From: Cyanodermella asteris
Lineage: Eukaryota; Ascomycota; Lecanoromycetes; Ostropales; Stictidaceae
Length of the DNA: 64,000 nt
NCBI GenBank assembly: GCA_900618795.1
Contig: UYJD01000012.1
Coordinates: 336,855 to 400,854 of the forward strand
Reading direction: 5' to 3'
A program made the position numbers and the translations under genes. Positions within the stretch are counted from its first letter, which is position 1, and every line of letters starts with the position of its first letter. The notes under the pieces are model-generated. The model ran no database searches and was not told the origin of the DNA. It worked only from the letters and a program-made list of their open reading frames with translations. Shown piece after piece: positions 35,579-45,387 of the stretch.

Positions 35579-37150
35579 TCAAACGCTTTCCTGGCCAGAA
35601 CTGTCCAGGGATTGTGGTGAGTCGCAAGCCGCCCAATAGGCTAGTAAATGCCTAGGGTTCGTGTGATCCTCCTCCGGACGCGTCCAGCCATTCCCCAAAC
35701 CAGTGCTTCCGCTCAGCGATCCAGGAGATCCAGGTTCTGGATCAATCTTCTGCTGCTCCAGTGTAACCCAGGCAGGAAACAACGACCGACACTGGCCTTC
35801 AATGAGACAGCCGTTTTGCTGCGTGCTACCACGATATACTGGCAAAGCCAACGCGTTCCGTATGCGTTTCGCAAGTACGGCCGCCTCCTGCCGCCTCCTG
35901 ATGAGAGCAAGATCTGTCGCTCTTCCAAACACCGGGTTTGATGTTTGTAAAAATATTAGGTTGATAAGTAGCATTACCGACCACAGCTCGACCTCGAGAT
36001 AAATCTGCTCGGGTGCCAAAGCTGAATAGAATATGTCCAGAGGTACATCCGGGCTGTTGTGATCGGCTGATATGCTCTGATGCCATTCGGAAGCCCACTC
36101 ACTGAGCTGCCTTTCCCGCGCTTCTAATAAAGCAAGTCGCTCACGAACGGTGCCAGCCTGTGGACTATTACCTCGAGACTCTGGAGGCGACGGCATGTCG
36201 GAAGAGGAAGGCCGACTTGGTGGGCTGGCAAGGACCGTCAAGCTCGCCATGATGTCCTGTAGTCGGTCACGTCTGGTCTTCTCGATCGAGCCCCACGGCT
36301 CCTGCATCCAGCGGTCCTCAGCAAGAAAACTCGCCTCCGATGTCGTAAGAGATTCCAGAATAGCCAACTCTCGAATCTTCTTAAAGGCCAGGTGCAGACC
36401 ACCCTCCTTGAACAACGCGGGCCCCGAACTTTTCGAAAAGTGCTCGCATCCGCGGAGATGCGAATTGAAGGATATCAGCCCGGGCGTGAATATGGCCACG
36501 GGGGCTTCCTGTGTTCCTTCGATGAGCGAGTAGACCAGAGTAATGACGGGCAGCAGTTGGGAGTCCTTCTGGCTGGGTCGTTCGCACAACTTTCGGAAGA
36601 TCGCCAGGCTCTGAGCGTAAGAGGTGTGGCTCAGGACCCGCATGCTCGGGTCACTTTTGTGTTGCGACAGCCGCAACGATGCGATGGACATCAGAGCCAA
36701 GTCAAGTGCACGATTTTGCATCTTCAACGGCGTCAACGACGACGCCCACCCGCAATTCGTGCGAGTGTGGTTCTCCTCAAAATATGTCCACAGCACCGAA
36801 ACATGGTCGGAAAAGTCCTGAGCTGTCATGTCGAGAACCCGAAGCGAAGTAGTGCGAATGTCGTTTGCCGATAGGACGACTATATGCCTTGACAGGGCGG
36901 ACGAGACGGTGCTGAGTGCCGAAGTCGAGTCCTGCTCGCTCTCCCGCCGATGGTGCTTCTGAATTGCATCTGAGAGCACCCGTTTCTTCCGCCCAGACAC
37001 ATTCTTGGAGTCGAAGTTGACAAAAACCTTGCGGTTCTGGTCCTCGTAGCCCTCACATAACAGGCCGACCTTCTTGCAAGATCCGCACGTGGGTCTGACC
37101 TTGTCACAAGCTCGTCTACGCTGACGACAGGTCTTGCAACTGCGCTGCAT
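35579..37150 (-). CDS. Zn(II)2Cys6 transcription factor
   Basis: Fungal binuclear-zinc-cluster regulator, single exon, 523 residues. The cluster is at the extreme N-terminus (residues 5-32): CKTCRQRRRACDKVRPTC then GSCKKVGLLC, spacing C-X2-C-X6-C-X6-C-X2-C-X6-C, with the basic RQRRR recognition loop. The rest resembles the fungal-TF (DUF3468-like) C-terminal region: hydrophobic helices such as DHVSVLWTYFEENH, ALDLALMSIASLRLSQ and YLEVELWSVMLLINLIFLQT, with a disordered Ser/Pro section (SPPSRPSSSDMPSPPESRG). A TATA-like element lies 43 bases upstream of the ATG. No biosynthetic cluster surrounds it, so its target genes cannot be guessed. It is convergent with RFC4. Confidence 0.93.
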   Translation of the reverse strand: MQRSCKTCRQRRRACDKVRPTCGSCKKVGLLCEGYEDQNRKVFVNFDSKNVSGRKKRVLSDAIQKHHRRESEQDSTSALSTVSSALSRHIVVLSANDIRTTSLRVLDMTAQDFSDHVSVLWTYFEENHTRTNCGWASSLTPLKMQNRALDLALMSIASLRLSQHKSDPSMRVLSHTSYAQSLAIFRKLCERPSQKDSQLLPVITLVYSLIEGTQEAPVAIFTPGLISFNSHLRGCEHFSKSSGPALFKEGGLHLAFKKIRELAILESLTTSEASFLAEDRWMQEPWGSIEKTRRDRLQDIMASLTVLASPPSRPSSSDMPSPPESRGNSPQAGTVRERLALLEARERQLSEWASEWHQSISADHNSPDVPLDIFYSALAPEQIYLEVELWSVMLLINLIFLQTSNPVFGRATDLALIRRRQEAAVLAKRIRNALALPVYRGSTQQNGCLIEGQCRSLFPAWVTLEQQKIDPEPGSPGSLSGSTGLGNGWTRPEEDHTNPRHLLAYWAACDSPQSLDSSGQESV

Positions 37151-38330
37151 AGTGCTAGCGATCGTCGTCGCTGTTCATAAGCCGAGCGGCCTTTTATATT
37201 CGCAATCACTGATGCGAATGAGCCAGAGTGGACAAAAGAGAGCTTTGGAGGATGAAGTCACTGGGTGCGCGATCTTGAGTTTTAGCGACAGCTATGTAGT
37301 CATGTCGTCGTCTTATTCTGATATCTAAAGTTATGACAGGCTACAGCCATAGCCCAAAAACTTGGCCAAACGACGGAGCGTCGTTGGATGCAGGGACTTC
37401 GTTAGGGTGCAGGAGGAGGCCGCCGTGTAGCGCCAGCCAATCGAGAACAGCCGGCTGATTAATTGCGGCGTACAGACCTTGTTAAGGTAGTTTCGCACGG
37501 CAAGACTCGTTTGCTGGGATCATTATTTGTGATAATTCAAGGACAGGGAGGGATGGGAGCGTCAGACTTTGCTCGCGCTCGGGGACGGTCTGGCGATGGC
37601 CTGTGCATATCTGGATTCTGCTGGTGAGCCGAATCGAACCTCGTTGGCCACTTCAAGACCAATGACTGGAGACGTGTCGAGCGCCGGTATACTGACTTTT
37701 CTGATCCGCTCGTGAAGTCGAGCATGTTTATATTTCCTCGGCTATATGGTAGACGTTGCTGTGTCGTGTGCCGCTCCCATGACTTGAAACAGTCGCTCGT
37801 TTCGGTTCGTAAATCTATCATTATCATAAGTGATCCGACTACACCAGTCAACGAAGCTCAATCTGCATGTAATCTTGGATCAGCCTTGACATTATATTCT
37901 GCCTTCGCGCATGTAGGTGATCAATTAGAGACGATAGCTGATCTGATCGTGCCAAAGATGCGGGATTCTAATGCTTGATATTAAGATATACGTTCGATAC
38001 TTACTAAAAATCCAATGTTTCATAACGACTTGTTCACCGCGGAGTTTCAACGCCCTTGGACACAATGTCCTTCTGGACGTGTGTTTATTATAGAACTCAC
38101 AGAGTCCACCCTTCGAAAGCACTGCGTAGCCATGTGTCTCGCAGGACTATCGTGTTATACATATCGTGTTACACATGGTCGCAGCGCAGGTTAAGATACC
38201 GATAGATTTGTCGAACCAGCACTGAGGATGCTCTTGGTATAGAATTTGCATAATATTCTTTGACGTCAATATACACAAATGAAAGATATTTTCAACACGC
38301 ATGACCACTTGCACACCCAGTGTCAAAAGC
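37151..38330. other. Intergenic, partly AT-rich, no gene seen
   Basis: About 1.2 kb upstream of the Zn2Cys6 gene and downstream of SDH3. A short near-tandem duplication occurs at about 38148-38177 (CTATCGTGTTATAC then ATATCGTGTTACAC). A tRNA-T-arm-like string near 37625-37645 (minus) was examined and rejected. Confidence 0.5.
37193..37198 (-). promoter_or_regulatory. TATA box of the Zn2Cys6 gene
   Basis: TATAAA on the minus strand 43 bases before the start codon, in the context AATATAAAAGG. Confidence 0.45.
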
Positions 38331-39096
38331 TCATGCAGCGCCACCAATCATAGCCAGGTATCCTGCCAACGCCACGCTTGATGCCACGACAAACCATCCT
38401 GTCCTCTGTACCTGCTTGTTACCGAACTGCGCGCCCATATCCCAGACCAGATGTCTCACACCGTTCAAGCTGTGGTATGCGAATGGGAAGGCGAGACCGA
38501 ACTTGATCGCTCCCTTGGTGACGGCACCTAGAGAGGCAAATGAGGCGATCATGGTTGCTGACTCAAACATATGCCAGCCGAACATTGGGGCGACAAGGTA
38601 GCCGAAACCGAAGACGTAGAATCCACCAGACAGAACGGCGCCTGTGATACGATGGCTGATAGAGCCGTACCATGTGATTTGCGGCTGGTAGATGGAGAGA
38701 TGGGGAGCCACGGGACGACGGAGACGCTGTTGAACGAGCTGCTCGGACGCAGTGCCGGCGACAGGCTTCAAGGCAGTGGCATCACCACTGTTCGACGTTA
38801 GTCTTCTTGTCTTCGTCATCGTTTGTGCCGCCTCTTGCTCCAACAAAGTCGTTACGGCCGAGCCCAGACACTTCCACGCGTAAGGAGACGGTATCACTCA
38901 CGTCGATCCGAATGTGCCATCACCAGAAGACGCAACAAAGCGAGCCTGGGTGGTCGTGAGAGCTGAAGGGACAGTGGTTCGGAGGAGGGGACTGCGCTGG
39001 ATGGCCACTGCGATTGTCAGTACCTCGGTGAGTATCGTAGCACGTTGTATACTTACTGCGCCGCAGCGTGTTCTGCATTGTCCGTTGAGCAAACAT
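38331..39096 (-). CDS. SDH3: Succinate dehydrogenase cytochrome b subunit (complex II)
   Basis: Membrane anchor of mitochondrial complex II, carrying heme b and the quinone site. Exons are complement(39057..39096), complement(38902..39007) and complement(38331..38787), 200 residues. Exons 1 and 2 encode a mitochondrial targeting region rich in Arg/Ser/Thr (MFAQRTMQNTLRR..., AIQRSPLLRTTVPSALTTTQ). Exon 3 carries the Sdh_cyt signature RRPVAPHLSIYQPQITWYGS followed by ISHRITG with a heme-ligand-type His. Three transmembrane helices follow, with a second conserved His in YHSLNGVRHLVWDMG. It ends LAMIGGAA. The 114-bp second intron has a GTGAGT donor, an AGACTAACG branch site and a CAG acceptor. 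The frame open through this intron lacks the targeting peptide and is not the gene start. Confidence 0.96.
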
Positions 39097-39548
39097 GATT
39101 CCTGACCTCTGGTGTCCTGACGGGGAATACTGGAGATGAACGAGATGTTGTTTCGAGGTCGCCTATGGAGGTCGGCTTCAATCGACGGTACCGCGCCAAG
39201 ACACCTCGGCACAGTGAGCCAATCAGAACAAGGCAATTGCAAGCAGCCCTGCTTCGACTTTTCTTCGCAGCGCGCAGCTTCATTCTTTCCTCCCAGCAAG
39301 GAACCTCGCAGCTACCTTTTCGCTCACTGCTCCGACCGCCAGGAATGACGGACTAGTGATAATGCTGGCATTCTGCTGGCTACAGTTTCCAAGAGGAACC
39401 ATCCGTCGTTAATCGCACCTCTGCTGCTTAATCGGTTCGGGGTGTTTCATATCAGGATGACAAAATTATGCTTTCAATATTTCGTACAGCTTTGGCTGCA
39501 TATCTCGATACGTTGCTCGATGTCGTGCACCCTATGCTTTGCTTATCA
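39097..39548. other. SDH3 promoter and spacer
   Basis: Between SDH3 and the 3' end of the DJ-1/PfpI gene, both on the minus strand. No gene seen. Confidence 0.5.
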
Positions 39549-40265
39549 CTACACGAATCCATAAGGTGTCATTTCTCTCCTCCACGAAGCATCCATGATT
39601 GCTCTTGACTTTTCTGCAACCGTTGCGTCGAAATACTGTTCGAGGAGGTAAAGCGTCGAGTCGAAACCACTAACTATTCCACCGGACGTGATGATGTGAA
39701 GCCCTCTGTCGTTGACACCTGCGTCGACGTAATGCTGCCTGACAACATTGATGTTGCCATGTTTCTGACCAACGGCTTTGAGACCTTCTAAATTGGCATA
39801 ATGTGTCGTCGCAGTCTTTCCGACTAGCAGGCCTGCTTCTGCGAGGAAAAATGCGCCAGCGCAAATTGACATCAGTACACGAGGCTTCTCGGGTCGCGCC
39901 GGAAGTGCTGTCCACGCTGCCAACACTTCTCGAACACCAGGGGCTGCTGGAATGTTGTCGGCAGAGAAACCACCACCACCAGGAATGATGAGAATATCGA
40001 ATGATGCTATGTCAGCCACGAGGCTGTCGATGCCGACGTCTCGAGCAATCTTGACCAGTGACGATGTTGCGACGAGTTCGGTAGAGGCAGCAACGGTGGT
40101 CTTCAGCAGCCTGTCTCTGGTTTCGTTGCGGCCGTGTGAAAGCACCTCGACTGGTCCGGTGAAGTCGGTGAGATCCATATCTTCCCATGCTACAATGGCG
40201 ACCTGAGTTGGCGCCGGGACGTATTGGTTTTGCATGATGGCTACTGTGTTTTCTGTGGTGAACAT
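39549..40265 (-). CDS. DJ-1/PfpI family protein
   Basis: Class-I-glutamine-amidotransferase-like protein of about 238 residues, single exon. The nucleophile elbow is VLMSICAGAFFLAEAGLL with the catalytic-type Cys near residue 129. A following His in TTHYANLEGLKAV matches the Cys-His pair used by the isonitrile-hydratase / AraC-sensor branch of the superfamily. The N-terminus has VAIVAWEDMDLTDFTGPVEV, the strand and acidic position (D/E-x-x-D) seen in that branch, and IIPGGGGFSADN forms the glycine loop. ATG codons at 40265 and 40235 are both possible. A TATA-like AAATAAATAC at about 40300-40312 fits either. It is divergent from the FNT transporter gene. Substrate unknown; it could be a hydrolase, lyase or sensor. 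Confidence 0.88.
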   Translation of the reverse strand: MFTTENTVAIMQNQYVPAPTQVAIVAWEDMDLTDFTGPVEVLSHGRNETRDRLLKTTVAASTELVATSSLVKIARDVGIDSLVADIASFDILIIPGGGGFSADNIPAAPGVREVLAAWTALPARPEKPRVLMSICAGAFFLAEAGLLVGKTATTHYANLEGLKAVGQKHGNINVVRQHYVDAGVNDRGLHIITSGGIVSGFDSTLYLLEQYFDATVAEKSRAIMDASWRREMTPYGFV

Positions 40266-40298
40266 GCATCCGTCGTACCTGCGAGGGGACGCGTCCAA

Positions 40299-41327
40299 AG
40301 TATTTATTTTCTACATGGGTACCGTCAGGTCTTCCTACCAGCGTTTAACTCAACTTCACTCGAGCAACAGGTGTAGCGATTGACCAGAAAAGGAAGTCCT
40401 CCGCGCCGACCATGGAACCATCACGTTTCAAACCCAAGATCCTTCTTCATGTCGGATCGAGACTAAGCTTCTTCGAGCCGGCTGATTCGCTATTTTCTAC
40501 TCGTGGCAAATGCCTGGGAACAAGCCTTGCCATCATCTTGTACGGATGGTCGGCGGCTTCTGAAAGTGTGGGTCTACCGCGACCTAGCACCGAGGACCGG
40601 ACTAGCAAGCGCGCAGTAATAATGCTTATAGTGTAGCTTGACCAAGTCGCGAACCAAGGAATATGACTCCAATTCCGCGTAGATGTGCAAGGTGTCGACC
40701 GGCCGGCTAAACAATTGAAATGGCGATCATGCTACCGGAGTTTGCGGCGGACCGATTGTCTGAAGGAGGCTAGTCTATGTGTTTCCGTCCCTGGATAGCA
40801 TGAAAAGAGGACAGAGAATTACCGTGGGGTCACAACTATTATCCAGCTGCAAGTTGTATATCTTGGAAGATGTGGGCGATATTTCAATTGCGGGTTGCTG
40901 TAGCGTGCTGATAGTGCTTCAAGCAGGTGGTCCATGCTTCTCTGTTCATACTGCGCCACACAAGCCATATGGAAGAGACTCAGCTTGTGATGTCACAGTA
41001 CCTTCGCCACGCATGCATGCGGAGGTGCCCGCGCACGATGGAGATCTTGCTCCAAAATCGCGATGCGTGTGAAGAGGACCTACTCGTTGTGAGCAGTGTG
41101 AAGGGTATTTGTGACAGTCTGTCTCATTTGTTATCTCTTTGCGTTTCCGCCATTCGGCCAGATGGTCATTTGCAAATATGCCAGAGCGTCATGAGACTCA
41201 ACTTGCCCCGTGTCACTTCTCGCTTCTTTGATAATACCGATTTCAGTCGAAGTGTTGTCTCCCGTGACATTAAAAGCGTCGGCTTCGTTTGCGCCCAGAG
41301 TGAGACAAGGGAGACAATCGGTCCGAG
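40299..41327. other. Divergent promoter region of DJ-1/PfpI and FNT genes
   Basis: About 1 kb between divergent start codons. Contains short frames only and one HGATAR-type GATA-factor site (AGATAA on the minus strand near 41133-41138), which could link the transporter to nitrogen control. This is a weak inference from one motif. Confidence 0.45.
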
Positions 41328-42579
41328 ATGGACGCTTTCACAGCGCAGCAAACCACAGAGCTGGTATCAAGAATCGGCACCAAGAAGTCTTATCAGCGTC
41401 TCGACAAGCTCTTCTTCAACTCATGTCTCGCAGGACCGTTACTGGGATTTGGGTGAGTGGAAGACGTCTCCTCCCACGCCACCAGCTGAAATTTACGTGT
41501 CGCTGACTCCCCAATCCAGCTGCGCCATTCTCCTTTCTGCGGAGACGGCAATGTGGTATCAGACCAATTCCCCAGGCCTGATCCGCTTCATCGGCGCCCT
41601 CCCCGTCCCAATAGGACTCGTCATGATCGTCCTTTCGGGAGCCGACCTCTTCACGTCCAACGTCACGTTCATGGGCACCGCGCTCCTCCACCGGCGAGTC
41701 GGCATATGGGATCTGGTACGCAACTGGCTCGTCTCGTACCTGGGCAATCTCGCCGGTATGCTCTTCTTCATGGCCGTCATCACGGGCTACGGCGGCGTCT
41801 TCGAGATGGACGATTACCGGACGGAGGTCTTCAACTTTGCGACTCAGAAGATGCTCGTCCCCCAGTGGCATCAGATTATGCTTCGGGCCATTGGTGCAAA
41901 CTACCTGGTCTGCTTCGCCGTGTTCATGAGCATCTCGTCGCGCGAGGTGATTAGCAAGATTGTTGCGATCTGGGGTCCGACGGCGACGTTCGTCGGGCTG
42001 GGGCTGGATCATGTTGTGGCGAACATGTTCTTTATACCTACGGCCATCTTCTACGGCCATCCTAATATCAGCCTGGGGTTATATATCTGGAAGAGCATGA
42101 TCCCAACGGCGATCGGGAACATCATCGGCGGATTCGTTTTTATGGCTTTGCCGTACTGGTACTTGTACCTGACTGGCGAGGGGAGCGTGCAGATACATTT
42201 TGATATTGGCACGATTGCAACCGCCATGGATGTTGGAGGTCCCATGGGACCTGATCGTGCGCCTCGCCCGATTGGGCCCGTGGCTGGCGCTGTTGGTCAT
42301 CCTGCCATCAATTCGACGAGGCTCATGTCACATCCGAGCAAGAGTACGGACAGCGAGAAGACGCTGCCCGATTCAGTGTCGCTGGCACAGTCGGGTATCG
42401 CCATGGAGCTGAATGCGGCACAATTTGGTAAACGCAAAAGACGAAGCGACAAGTCCGCCAGCTTCCGAAGTATGAATGCGTCTACAGCCCGCAAAACAAG
42501 CCGAGAAAAATTCTTGAAAATTTCCGATGATGCGACAAGGAGTTCAATTCGCTTTCTCTTGATATTATTGAACAGCTAA
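41328..42579 (+). CDS. Formate/nitrite transporter family channel
   Basis: FNT-family pentameric anion channel (NitA / FocA relatives) for nitrite or formate at the plasma membrane. Exons 41328..41452 and 41520..42579 give 394 residues. The 67-bp intron (GTGAGT, CCAG) splits a Gly codon (LLGFG-CAILLSAETAMW). Family blocks are SCLAGPLLGFG, GALPVPIGLVMIVLSGADLF and TSNVTFMGTALLHRR. The HVVANM pore-loop motif occurs in GLDHVVANMFFIPTAIFYG with the conserved His, followed by IGNIIGGFVFMALPYWYLYL. Six helices are visible. The C-terminal 110 residues are hydrophilic and basic (GKRKRRSDKSASFR), longer than in bacterial FNTs. Substrate cannot be decided from sequence. The last 30 residues are less certain, and a 3' intron is possible. 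It is convergent with the hydrophobin gene, 108 bases between stops. Confidence 0.93.
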
Positions 42580-42687
42580 CGACCGTCCAGCGTAACGCCC
42601 CTGCCACTATTTCATGCACTGCCGCTCATTGTATTCGAGCCTTGTGTCTCAGGACCAGTGAATGGCCTCAGCTCCGTAAGAAACATT

Positions 42688-43114
42688 CTAGAGAATGAGG
42701 TTGATGGGGATACAAGGAAGACCGATGTTGATGAGCCCCTGCGACCGAGTTAGCTTACAGGACCATGAACTTAGAAGCCAGTCCCACGGTTCTTGTGTCA
42801 CCACAAGCGAGACCAGCCGAGACGAGAATCAAAACTCAAACTGAAAGATCACCTACATTCTGCTCGGAATCACAGCAAAAGACGGCATTGTCACCGCAGT
42901 TGTTGTTGAGCAGAGTACCGAGCAGAGACTGAAGCGGCGAAGAGTTGCAGTTTGCGCCAGTGGGGTAGTGACCGTCGTAGTCCGCGTTGCAGCAGGAGAC
43001 AATCTGCTTCTCGCCACACTGGGCGCCGCCGCCATGTCCGCCGCCGGGAACGGCCATGGCGGAGGTGAAGGAGACACTGGCGGTCAAGATGGCGATGATG
43101 GTGCTGGCGTACAT
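42688..43114 (-). CDS. Hydrophobin with intermediate cysteine spacing
   Basis: Small secreted surface-active protein that coats spores or hyphae. Exons are complement(42857..43114) and complement(42688..42738), 102 residues. The first exon alone holds only seven of the eight cysteines. The spliced second exon (GLINIGLPCIPINLIL, after a GTAGGT...CGCAG intron of 118 bp) supplies the eighth, which supports the model. A signal peptide (MYASTIIAILTASVSFTSAM) is followed by a Gly/His-rich spacer. Cys pattern: C-X7-CC-X13-C-X16-C-X6-CC-X13-C-X7. The X16 spacing recalls class II, while the short C5-C6 gap and longer last loop recall class I, so I do not assign a class. A TATA box lies 126 bases upstream of the ATG. 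Confidence 0.93.
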
Positions 43115-43239
43115 GCTGGCTTGCTTTTGAGATCAAAGTGAAAGTCTTGAAACGAGGGAACTTTGCTGCTGGGCTGTAAGGATTGGACTGGGCTGTTGAG
43201 TAGATGGGAATGTGGTACAGGTCTGGCACTCAGAGAGAC

Positions 43240-43245
43240 TTTATA
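43240..43245 (-). promoter_or_regulatory. TATA box of the hydrophobin gene
   Basis: TATAAA on the minus strand (context TGTATAAAGTC) 126 bases upstream of the start codon, a normal distance for a fungal gene with a leader of about 95 bases. Confidence 0.5.
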
Positions 43246-44394
43246 CATTGTGGAAAGGCCAAGATGGAGCTCGCAAAAGGGGTCGAGATCGAGAACTTGA
43301 TGCTCAGTAGCTCGTGCATTCCGAATCGATGTGCAGTACATGCTGGGTGAACCTACTCTGCCGCTTTGATTTTGTTGATCAATAGTGAGCTGACGACAGA
43401 AATTTAATTTCGGCATGAGCGATGTCTGTGTTCCTCCCATTCCTTGCCAGGATGACCTGGCCGTCCGATTGAGCCTCGTGCCTGAAGCTTCGGCAGTGCT
43501 TGGGATCAAAGGCTGTCAATGCCAGGCCTCCCTCGCTTCTGCTTATAGAAAGAAATTGCATGGCCCGTACCGGGGGAGGTAAGGTTGTGCCTAGATACTT
43601 GCATTTTTATTGACAAGCACAATCACAATCACGACAGTCACTCACTGAGCTTGAAGCCATTCTTGACTTCTTGCTCAGTCACATCGTGACACACCCTAGA
43701 CCAGGCTTGGACACCTATTTGTCCTCAGCGGAGACAGTCTCGCCCCAGGGCCATGCCTCAGAAACGAGCCATGCTCATGATTCCCCAACGATTGATGCGG
43801 CCCGTTTTTTTTTGACGGGGACCTTTGTTCGCTCTTCGCCAAGCACGCTTTTCCGTCTCGGCAGTCCGAGCGAATAATTTCTCTGCTCGTTCTCAGACAA
43901 AGGGGCTGAAGATGCTACATGACTTTGAAGCCAGAAATTGCACCTGCAGTAGCGATCGTGATGGACCTGGTGGAGCCAGCTTTGGCTGAGCAAAAGCTGA
44001 TAAGTGATAGCCGTCTCGACTTCCATGCAAAGTCCAGCCTCAGCCCGACCAATGCTCGTGCAGCTGCAACTGCTATGGCCGCACAGTAGCCAAAGTGTGC
44101 TAATACTCCGAAAGGGGAACATGGGAACAGGACATCTTCAAGTTTCGGACCGTCGGCTCTCTTCCGACGCAACGTGATTCGATGATGGTAGCCAACAAAG
44201 TAACTCTCAGTTATTAGCGCCATGACAGGGTGATCGTCGGGTGGGAATGTCTCTTTCTCTCCGGGAGCATAAACGAAGTACTTCCTTGCTCTCAACCAGA
44301 TCTGAGCCGCGGATAGTACGTACCGTCCGTGACAGTCCGTGAGCTCTTGTGCTTCTACGCGGGGAAGATGCTTGCTCGGTCGTGCACAGGTGCA

Positions 44395-44646
44395 TAAGAT
44401 AGGGCAGGGGTATCAAACTTTATTTACAATTATCCACAATTTCGACCGCGCGCCAGGCAGCACAAGTGGCTCTAGGGGCCCCTTTTGGCAGGCTTCTAGC
44501 TTGTACATAAAGCCGTGTTCAGACCTAGTGAGCCCAGCAAAGCGCAGAAAAAAGGCATTTGACGAGGCGGTCACATTGGTTTCTAAGCAGACCTGTTCCC
44601 TGTTCGGAAAACATCAAATAACGTTTGACACCCCTGCCCTATCTTA
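44395..44646. mobile_element. MITE-like non-autonomous DNA transposon
   Basis: Element 44397-44644 (248 bp) with 29-bp terminal inverted repeats: left arm 44397-44425 beginning AGATAGGGCAGGGGTATC, right arm 44616-44644 as its reverse complement, 27 of 29 positions matching. It is flanked by TA on both sides (44395-44396 and 44645-44646), as expected for Tc1/mariner-type target duplication. The sub-terminal CAGGGGTGTCAAAC string also looks like hAT ends, but no 8-base direct duplication is present at that boundary. No transposase is encoded. The two differences between the arms suggest modest age. Confidence 0.8.
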
Positions 44647-45387
44647 CGGATCATCAGGGCCGACACCCAAAAATGTTACCTTGATGCCGATGCACGTACT
44701 CATGCCATTGGCACAAATCCGTTGATGGTTCTCTAGCTCCCGTCTGATCGCCACTTGCCGTGAGAAGATGGCTTGCTCCAAGGGGAGGACAGGGGTCGAG
44801 GTTCAAAGCTTCAAGAGGTTACGGTCCGGGGAGCCGCCAGGACCCCTTCACACGCTCTTGATCAGGATCCGAAAAGCCTGCTTGTATCACTGCATGGGCA
44901 AGACTCAATTTGGCCCGAGGCGACATACGTATGTTTTTTTTCGATGGCATTTGCTCGCCGACATGGTGCAATGACGGGATGTTGACGTGCTTTGAGCCTT
45001 TCTGCTGGAACAGAAGACTATACGCAATTTCATGGCCTGCTCACCGTGGAGCACACCTGGGTACCATGAATCATGTACGTACGACTACGATCTTGGGAAA
45101 AGCTTCGTTGACTGCTCTTGCGCGGATTCAGCTGTTTGATCTACAGACATTCAAGGTAAGCATGCAGTGAATGATCCTTTGGCTTTCAACAAAAGAACAT
45201 TAATCCCATTAGTATCCTATACGGATAGTATGTACAACTCCAAAATCACCAAGCCGTCAGAAACGCTTGAACCAGACATTTTTTGGGCATTATTTTTCAA
45301 AAGGCCACAGGATGTAATACCACCCAACAACCTCATTCAAGCCACTGGAGTGCATGCAATGACAGCTTAGACCTCAGTCTCAACAAA

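Larger units (their letters stand above)
43115..45387. other. Gene-poor 2.3-kb spacer carrying a MITE
   Basis: Hydrophobin promoter at the left, 3' flank of the repetitive KEP gene at the right, and a 248-bp inverted-repeat element at 44397-44644 (listed separately). A small hairpin with an 8-T loop (CCCGTTTTTTTTTGACGGG type) lies near 43800-43820. The frame at 44339-44725 runs through the MITE and is not considered a gene. Confidence 0.55.

Noticed and set aside
37560-37740. Possible tRNA on the minus strand (GGTTCGATTC T-loop-like string near 37632)
   Set aside because: The flanking bases do not form a T-stem or acceptor stem, and no D-arm or anticodon arm can be folded.
44397-44644. hAT assignment of the MITE from its CAGGGGTGTCAAAC ends
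   Set aside because: An 8-base direct duplication is not present at that boundary, whereas TA flanks and the longer inverted repeat fit a Tc1/mariner-type end. Left open as a question rather than claimed.
44339-44725. 128-codon frame across the MITE
   Set aside because: It runs through both inverted-repeat arms; its content is explained by the element, not by a gene.
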